The notes beneath the pieces are model-generated. The model saw only the letters and a program-made list of their open reading frames with translations, ran no database searches and was not told the DNA's origin. Shown here one piece after another: positions 59,547 through 64,000 of a stretch of 64,000 nt of DNA. Made by a program: the position numbers and the translations under genes. The DNA comes from JAKALX01 sp964508715 (GTDB lineage Bacteria > Chloroflexota > Dehalococcoidia > Tepidiformales > Tepidiformaceae). The number at the start of each line of letters is the position of its first letter. Position 1 is the stretch's first letter. The DNA lies in NCBI GenBank assembly GCA_964508715.1, contig CAZDUX010000009.1, forward strand, positions 1-64,000, in the 5' to 3' direction.

Positions 59547-60329
59547 ATGCTCATTGCGATCGACCTCGACGGAACGCTCCTCAATTCGACTGGCCAGGTG
59601 AGCGAGGCGAACGCTGCCGCCCTCCGCGAAGCCGTGGCGCGCGGACACGTCGTTGCCCCGGCAACCGCCCGCTGGTTCCAGGCCGCCCGCCGCCCATTCG
59701 AATCGCTCGGCCTCGCTGTGCCCGCCATCGCCGCTGCCGGGGCCGATGTCCGCCTCGCCAGCGGGTCGGTCGTCCTCCAGGAACCGCTCGACCCCGCCTT
59801 CGCCTCGGAGATCGCGCGTATCTGCGACGATTCCGGCTGGACAGCTACCTTCACCACCCCGCCCCGTGCCTATCAGCGCGCCGACGAACTCCCGCCGTGG
59901 GCCGCCAACGCCCCCGAATGGATCCGGCCGGTCACCCATCTTCGCGACGCTGACCTCTCCTGCCTCCTCGCCGTCCTCGCCGAGGTGCCCGATCGCGAAG
60001 CTGCCCTCGCTCTCCTCGACCCCTGGCGCAGCCGGCTCAACCTCCACGATGCCGTCTCCTACACCGGCCACTCCATGATTACGATGACGGCCCGCGGCGC
60101 ACACAAGGGCGCCGGCTTGCGAGCACTCTGCACCGCCCTCGCTATCCCCGAAGGCCAGGCCGTCGCGATCGCCGACAGCGATGTCGACCTGCCCATGTTC
60201 GAAGTCGCTGCCACACGCGTCGCCATGGGGAACGCGACCGACGAGGTCAAGGCCGCCGCGACCCTCGTTACCACCACCGCCGACGAAGACGGCGTTGCTG
60301 CCGCCCTCCGCCAACTCGGGCTCGCCTGA
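59547..60329 (+). CDS. HAD-family phosphatase (Cof-type)
   Basis: This 260-residue phosphatase has the nucleophile motif IAIDLDGTLLNSTG (Asp near residue 6), a cap domain, a conserved Lys in RGAHKGAGLRALC and a motif IV region IADSDVDLPMF, where the usual Gly-Asp-x2-Asn-Asp is varied to ADSDVD. The fold is that of Cof/phosphosugar phosphatases. Substrate unknown. Its upstream 100 bases, including the start codon, are a near-copy of 58785-58888 because of the tandem duplication. Confidence 0.88.
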   Translation: MLIAIDLDGTLLNSTGQVSEANAAALREAVARGHVVAPATARWFQAARRPFESLGLAVPAIAAAGADVRLASGSVVLQEPLDPAFASEIARICDDSGWTATFTTPPRAYQRADELPPWAANAPEWIRPVTHLRDADLSCLLAVLAEVPDREAALALLDPWRSRLNLHDAVSYTGHSMITMTARGAHKGAGLRALCTALAIPEGQAVAIADSDVDLPMFEVAATRVAMGNATDEVKAAATLVTTTADEDGVAAALRQLGLA

Positions 60330-60341
60330 GCTCCACAGCGA

Positions 60342-60356
60342 CCTGCCGCAGGCAGG
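60342..60356 (+). other. Small hairpin after HAD gene
   Basis: CCTGCC/GGCAGG with a 3-base loop, 12 bases past the HAD stop codon; no T tract. The rest of 60357-60572 shows no gene that I can support. Confidence 0.3.
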
Positions 60357-60572
60357 CGCGCTCGCCCCGCTCAGCTCCATCGCTCTGGCCAGTGACTCAT
60401 CATCGATGCTGATGCCCATGCCCATGCGTCTTTTCGTATGGAGAGCCATGTTCACGCCCTGGCCAATTTTCGGCACCTATTTCTCCCGCGTCTCACATGC
60501 CCCCAACCCCCGCTTTCGCCGGCCATCCCCGGCGTCCGTAGTTGCGGCGCCGCTTGCCACCGGCTACGATTG

Positions 60573-60601
60573 TTGACAGACTTACTCTACATTAGTTAAA
60601 G
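60573..60601 (+). promoter_or_regulatory. Promoter and dyad operator of the cysteine operon
   Basis: TTGACA (60573-60578), a 17-base spacer and TTAAAG (60596-60601). An imperfect dyad (TACT ... AGTA, 60583-60608) covers the spacer and the -10 region, a good place for the Rrf2 repressor encoded just downstream to bind. The AT-rich patch is unusual here. Confidence 0.6.
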
Positions 60602-60652
60602 GATAGTACCCGGCTCCGGCATTCCCCGCCGCCACGCCGAACACCACTGCTC

Positions 60653-61090
60653 ATGCGTGTCTCCACTCGCAGCGACTACGGGCTCAGGGCCCTGATCGAG
60701 CTCGCCGGACATTACGGGCACGGCCCCTTGCAGTCCTCCGAGATCGCGCTGCGCCGCCACGTCCCCGAGCAGTACCTCGACCAGCTCCTCACCGCGCTCC
60801 GGAAAGCGGGCTTCATCCGCTCCGTGCGAGGCCCGGCGGGTGGGCACGAACTCGTGCGCAACCCCGCCGATATCACCGTCCGCGACGTCATCGAGGCTCT
60901 CGAAGGCAGCCTCTCGCCCGTGGCCTGGCTCGATGAACCGGCTGAGCTCACCGACCACCCGCACCTCTGCGGCCAGCGCGAAATCTGGGAACGCGTCCGC
61001 GCAGCCACCGAGGAGATCCTCTCCTCCTATTCCATCGCCGACCTGCTCGAGCGTGAGCCGAGCGCAACCGCCGGCAGGTACAGCATATGA
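60653..61090 (+). CDS. Rrf2-family regulator, CymR-like
   Basis: This 145-residue winged-helix regulator has the family opening RVSTRSDYGLRALIELA, recognition region PEQYLDQLLTALRKAGFIRSVRGPAGGHELVR and the dimerisation helix. IscR-type members hold an iron-sulfur cluster with three Cys; this one has a single Cys (HPHLCGQ), so it resembles CymR, the cysteine-metabolism repressor that works with CysK as co-factor. It overlaps cysK by 4 bases, which fits that link. Start ATG 60653. Confidence 0.88.
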   Translation: MRVSTRSDYGLRALIELAGHYGHGPLQSSEIALRRHVPEQYLDQLLTALRKAGFIRSVRGPAGGHELVRNPADITVRDVIEALEGSLSPVAWLDEPAELTDHPHLCGQREIWERVRAATEEILSSYSIADLLEREPSATAGRYSI

Positions 61091-62022
61091 ACAGCCTCGT
61101 GGCACGCCCCGAAATCGCCGCTTCCGTCCTCGACCTCGTCGGCCGAACCCCCCTCGTCCAGCTCCGGCGTATCGTCCCACAGGGGGCAGCGACGGTTCTC
61201 GGAAAGCTCGAAAATCTCAACCCGGCCGGATCCGTGAAAGACCGTATCGCCCTCGCAATGGTGGAGGACGCCGAAAAGGCCGGGCTCCTCACCCCGGGCT
61301 CGACTATCGTCGAGCCAACGTCCGGCAATACGGGCATCGGTCTCGCACTCGTCGCAGCCGTCAAAGGCTACCGCCTCATCCTCACCATGCCCGAGGATAT
61401 GTCGATCGAACGCCGCCGCCTCCTCGAACGGTATGGCGCCGAGCTCATCCTCACCCCCGCCATCGAGGGAATGACCGGCGCAGTCTTTGCAGCGCAGCAG
61501 CTCGTCGAAAAGAATGCCGGGTACTACATGCCGCAGCAGTTCGAAAACCCGGCGAACCCGGATATCCACGAACGCACCACGGCAAAGGAGATCCTCGACG
61601 CAACGAGTGGAAAGATCGACGCCTTCGTCGCCGGGGTGGGCACGGGAGGCACCATCACCGGTGTCGGCCGCGCACTCCGCCGGGAGCTCGGCGAGTCCGT
61701 CCTCATCGTCGCCGTCGAACCCGCAAGGTCACCCGTCCTCAGCGGGGGCCGTGCCGGGATGCACGCGATCCAGGGCATCGGGGCGAGCTTCGTGCCGGGC
61801 GTCCTCGACTGCGGCATCTACAACGAGATCATGCGAATCGAGGACAAGGACGCCATCGCCATGAGCCGCCGGCTCGCCCGCGAAGAAGGAATCCTCGCCG
61901 GAATTTCATCGGGGGCGAACGTGTTTGCGGCCCGTAAGGTCGCCGAACGCCTTGGCCCGGACAAGACCATCGTCACCATCATCTGCGATACCGGGGAGCG
62001 CTACCTCAGTGTCAGCATGTAG
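61087..62022 (+). CDS. cysK: Cysteine synthase A (O-acetylserine sulfhydrylase)
   Basis: This 311-residue PLP enzyme makes cysteine from O-acetylserine and sulfide. It has the PLP lysine in NPAGSVKDRIALAM, PTSGNTGIGLALVA for the substrate loop, and VGTGGTITGVGRAL for phosphate binding, with a C-terminal GISSGANVFAA and TIICDTGERYLS. The start overlaps the Rrf2 stop codon. The enzyme could form the known CymR-CysK complex in other bacteria. The CysM gene at the right end gives a second, different sulfhydrylase. Confidence 0.95.
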   Translation: MNSLVARPEIAASVLDLVGRTPLVQLRRIVPQGAATVLGKLENLNPAGSVKDRIALAMVEDAEKAGLLTPGSTIVEPTSGNTGIGLALVAAVKGYRLILTMPEDMSIERRRLLERYGAELILTPAIEGMTGAVFAAQQLVEKNAGYYMPQQFENPANPDIHERTTAKEILDATSGKIDAFVAGVGTGGTITGVGRALRRELGESVLIVAVEPARSPVLSGGRAGMHAIQGIGASFVPGVLDCGIYNEIMRIEDKDAIAMSRRLAREEGILAGISSGANVFAARKVAERLGPDKTIVTIICDTGERYLSVSM

Positions 62023-62145
62023 ATGAACTTCCACGCAACACCGCCGGAACCAGGCGACCCCGCCCGGGCCCGGCGCCAGCCATCCAGCCCACCCCCACCC
62101 TGGCGCTCACCACGCCAGAGCCCGTTCGCAGCCGCGGAGGTCGAA

Positions 62146-63234
62146 ATGCCCGTTACCGTCTATATCCCCACTCCCTTCCGACACCTCGTGGGCAATCGTG
62201 CCAACGTCCGCGCAAGCGGTGCAACCGTCCGCGACGTGCTCCATGACCTCGATGCCCAGTTCCCGGGCTTCGAAGCCCAGATCGTCGACTCCACCGGCGA
62301 CCTCGCCCGCCATATCAACATTTATGTGAATCAGGTCGAGATCGAGCATCTCCAGGGCGAAACCACACCCCTCGCCGACGGCGACGAACTGGCCGTCATC
62401 CCCGCCCTCGCCGGTGGCGCCACGGCACTTACCCCCGAAATGGTGGAACGCTACAGCCGCCACCTCATCATGCCGCAGGTTGGCAGCGCCGGGCAGCGCA
62501 AGATCATCGAAGGGAGCGTGCTCATCATCGGCGCCGGCGGCCTCGGCTCACCGGTAGCCCTCTACCTGGCCCTCGCCGGCGTCGGCAAGATCGGCATCGT
62601 CGATTTCGATGTGGTTGACCGCACCAACCTCCAGCGCCAGATCCTTCATCAGACCGATGACATCGGGAAGTCCAAGGTGCAATCGGCCAGGGAGACGCTG
62701 CTCGCCTACAACCCCAACGTCGAGGTCGTCACCCACGAAACACCGATCACCAGCGACAACGCAATGGAGATCCTCGCGCAGTACGACATGGTCGTGAACG
62801 GCGCCGATAACTTCGCGACACGCTACCTCGTCAACGACGCCGCCTACCTCTTGAAGAAACCGCTCATCGATGGCTCCATCCTCATGTTCGACGGCCAGGC
62901 GACAACCTACCTCCCGGGCCGCGGCTGCTACCGCTGCCTCTATCCCGCGCCCCCTCCCCCAGGCATGGTGCCGAGTTGCGCCGAAGCCGGCGTCCTCGGC
63001 GCAATGTGCGCCACCATCGGCAGCATCCAGGCGACCGAGGTCCTCAAGCTCATGCTCGGAATTGGCGAGCCCCTCGTGAACCGGCTCCTCCTCTACGACG
63101 CACTCTCCCTCGAAGCGCGTATCGTTAAGATCCGCCGCGATCCCGAGTGCCCGCTCTGCGGCGATAACCCGACCATCTTCGAACTCATCGACTACGAACA
63201 GTTCTGCGGCTCGCCAATCGGACACGAAGGCTAG
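62146..63234 (+). CDS. Ubiquitin-like sulfur carrier fused to its ThiF/MoeB-type activating enzyme
   Basis: The 362-residue product joins two domains. Residues 1-91 form a MoaD/ThiS/CysO-like ubiquitin-fold domain that ends PALAGGA with the di-Gly at 90-91. From 95 on comes an E1-like adenylyltransferase: SVLIIGAGGLGSPVALYLA (ATP), RTNLQRQILH, a likely active Cys in MVPSCAEAGVLGAM, and zinc pairs CYRCLYP and CPLCGDN. There is no C-terminal rhodanese domain as in MoeZ. The di-Gly is thus internal. ATG 62146 has GGAGG 7 bases upstream; the 62023-62145 stretch is proline-rich and probably untranslated. Confidence 0.9.
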   Translation: MPVTVYIPTPFRHLVGNRANVRASGATVRDVLHDLDAQFPGFEAQIVDSTGDLARHINIYVNQVEIEHLQGETTPLADGDELAVIPALAGGATALTPEMVERYSRHLIMPQVGSAGQRKIIEGSVLIIGAGGLGSPVALYLALAGVGKIGIVDFDVVDRTNLQRQILHQTDDIGKSKVQSARETLLAYNPNVEVVTHETPITSDNAMEILAQYDMVVNGADNFATRYLVNDAAYLLKKPLIDGSILMFDGQATTYLPGRGCYRCLYPAPPPPGMVPSCAEAGVLGAMCATIGSIQATEVLKLMLGIGEPLVNRLLLYDALSLEARIVKIRRDPECPLCGDNPTIFELIDYEQFCGSPIGHEG

Positions 63235-63244
63235 CCGCTCCCCA

Positions 63245-63272
63245 GGGAGAAGCCGCCCAACCGGCTTCTCCC
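63245..63272 (+). other. Strong stem-loop between fusion gene and cysO-like gene
   Basis: An 11-bp perfect stem GGGAGAAGCCG/CGGCTTCTCCC with loop CCCAAC, followed by CCCAACC rather than T residues. It probably protects transcripts or tunes relative expression of the two genes. Confidence 0.6.
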
Positions 63273-63304
63273 CCAACCATCTCTTTCAGACAGGACTACT
63301 ACCT

Positions 63305-63601
63305 ATGACTGCCCCTGCGACTCCCACCATCAATGTCCGTGTGACCGCCGTCCTCCAGAAACTGACCGGCGGACAGAAGACCGTGGAAGCCACGGGCGAG
63401 AACGTCGAACAGGTCATCGAAGACCTCGAGGCGCGCTACCCCGGATTCCGGCCCCAGCTCTATGGCGATGATGGCAAGCTCCACCGCTTCGTGAACATCT
63501 ACCTCAACGACGAGGACATCCGCTACACCGGTGGCGTCGCAACGGCGATCAAGCCCGGCGACGTCCTCGACATCCTGCCGGCCCTCGCCGGCGGCGCCTG
63601 A
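63305..63601 (+). CDS. cysO: CysO/MoaD-like sulfur carrier protein
   Basis: This 98-residue ubiquitin-fold carrier is paralogous to the N-terminal domain of the fusion protein: ARYPGFRPQLYGDDGKLHRFVNIYLNDEDIRY and the ending ILPALAGGA match residue for residue in many places. In known CysO the thiocarboxylate is made on the terminal Gly of Gly-Gly. Here an extra Ala follows, so a protease or exchange must expose the Gly. Start ATG 63305 has a weak site. Adjacent cysM suggests a CysO-CysM cysteine pathway. Confidence 0.9.
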   Translation: MTAPATPTINVRVTAVLQKLTGGQKTVEATGENVEQVIEDLEARYPGFRPQLYGDDGKLHRFVNIYLNDEDIRYTGGVATAIKPGDVLDILPALAGGA

Positions 63602-63609
63602 GGCCCCGG

Positions 63610-64000
63610 ATGACCCTCTACCACTCGGTCCTCGAGCTCATCGGCAACACGCCCCTGGTGGAGCTCCGCTCGTTCGCTCCCCGCCCCGATATCCACATCT
63701 ATGCCAAGCTCGAAGGCCAGAACCCCGGCGGCTCCGTGAAGGACCGCATCGCGAAATACATGATCGAGTCGGCCGAGAAAACCGGCGCCCTCCAGCCCGG
63801 CGACTCCATCCTCGAACCCACATCCGGAAATACCGGGATCGGCCTCGCGATGATTGGGCGCGTCAAGGGCTACAAGGTCATCTGCGTCATGCCCGAAAAC
63901 GTCAGCGAGGAGCGCACCCAGCTCCTCCGCGCCTTCGGGGCCGAGATCATCTACACCCCCGGCGAGCTCGGCTCGAACGGCGCCATCGCCCACGCCAAGG
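63610..64000 (+). CDS. cysM: Cysteine synthase B / CysM, cut by window end
   Basis: The first 130 residues are inside the window; the rest lies beyond. The PLP-enzyme N-terminus is clear: LELIGNTPLVELRSF, NPGGSVKDRIAKYMIE (Lys schiff base), EPTSGNTGIGLAMIG and VKGYKVICVMPENVSEERTQL. Neighbouring the CysO-like carrier, it is like Mycobacterium CysM, which uses CysO-thiocarboxylate and O-phosphoserine. The usual sulfide/O-acetylserine role is the alternative. ATG 63610 lies 8 bases after the cysO stop. Confidence 0.9.
   Translation, partial: MTLYHSVLELIGNTPLVELRSFAPRPDIHIYAKLEGQNPGGSVKDRIAKYMIESAEKTGALQPGDSILEPTSGNTGIGLAMIGRVKGYKVICVMPENVSEERTQLLRAFGAEIIYTPGELGSNGAIAHAK

Larger units (their letters stand above)
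58204..59563 (+). repeat. 680-bp tandem duplication carrying two toxin-antitoxin pairs
   Basis: Unit 1 is 58204-58883, unit 2 is 58884-59563. The left 217 bases are identical (58204-58420 and 58884-59100). The right about 100 bases differ at one site only (C 58864 against G 59544). The inner 364 bases (58421-58784 and 59101-59464) differ strongly. The junction shares CCTCG. The unit runs from inside the GNAT gene to inside the HAD gene, so the junction fuses the start of one to the end of the other. Confidence 0.95.

Noticed and set aside
60407..60576. Met-rich short frame (MLMPMPMRL) between the HAD and Rrf2 genes
   Set aside because: No ribosome binding site, no family and unusual composition; the reverse frame is no better.
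62023..62145. N-terminal 41-codon extension of the carrier/E1 fusion
   Set aside because: Proline/Arg-rich low-complexity sequence; ATG 62146 has a GGAGG site and starts exactly at the carrier domain.

Overview
The window is about 64 kb of GC-rich bacterial chromosome. There are no rRNA or tRNA genes, no phage, no insertion sequence and no CRISPR array. Codon use is strongly GC-biased. Genes are densely packed, often with 4-base ATGA overlaps, and many proteins are secreted with low-complexity TPTPT linkers. Type-2 NADH dehydrogenase, enoyl-CoA hydratases, a Dehalococcoidia/Chloroflexota-like surface-protein C-terminal domain, a possible split di-myo-inositol phosphate pathway and a CysO/CysM locus together suggest a Chloroflexota bacterium, perhaps a moderately thermophilic Tepidiforma-like lineage. 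That assignment is inference.

Layout. 1-4.6 kb: housekeeping genes (CoA-binding protein, NUDIX, CCA-adding enzyme, GT4 glycosyltransferase) closed by a bidirectional terminator. 4.7-9.9 kb: two minus-strand surface proteins, one of 1503 residues with a TTG start, behind a long structured leader. 10.6-13.2 kb: an octanucleotide repeat array, an S23-type four-helix protein and two secreted proteins. 13.2-20.3 kb: nucleotidyltransferase plus CDP-alcohol phosphotransferase, CtpE-like P-type ATPase, crotonase, ClpS, M19 dipeptidase and SDR. 20.4-23.4 kb: a copper/thiol module (His-rich membrane protein, lipoprotein, SCO, PCuAC chaperone, VKOR). 23.5-32.4 kb: CysRS, TrmO, dCMP deaminase, DUF2269, SDR, NDH-2, a five-PAS histidine kinase and a thioesterase. 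32.5-33 kb: a convincing c-di-AMP (ydaO-type) riboswitch in front of a 60-residue zinc-ribbon protein. 33-46 kb: ABC exporter, FabI, GNAT, MetH, LipA, a HisKA/receiver pair, GGDEF-EAL, DUF192 and aspartate kinase. 46.5-48.9 kb: the panD-panB-panC pantothenate operon. 49-58 kb: crotonase, cupredoxin-like protein, alpha/beta hydrolase, Tat-exported solute-binding protein, SecA, FolE and a GNAT-fold protein. 58.2-59.6 kb: a 680-bp tandem duplication carrying two DUF433/PIN-like toxin-antitoxin pairs. 60.5-64 kb: a cysteine operon (Rrf2 regulator, CysK, a ubiquitin-like/E1 fusion, a CysO-like carrier and CysM, cut by the window end).

How genes work together. The best-defined units are the pan operon, the copper-chaperone/thiol module for respiratory oxidase assembly, and the sulfur-carrier cysteine operon. 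In the last of these, a CymR-like repressor overlaps cysK, and a carrier protein fused to its own activating enzyme sits beside a free carrier and the sulfhydrylase likely to use it. A family of short octamer repeats is scattered through intergenic gaps, mainly between convergent genes.
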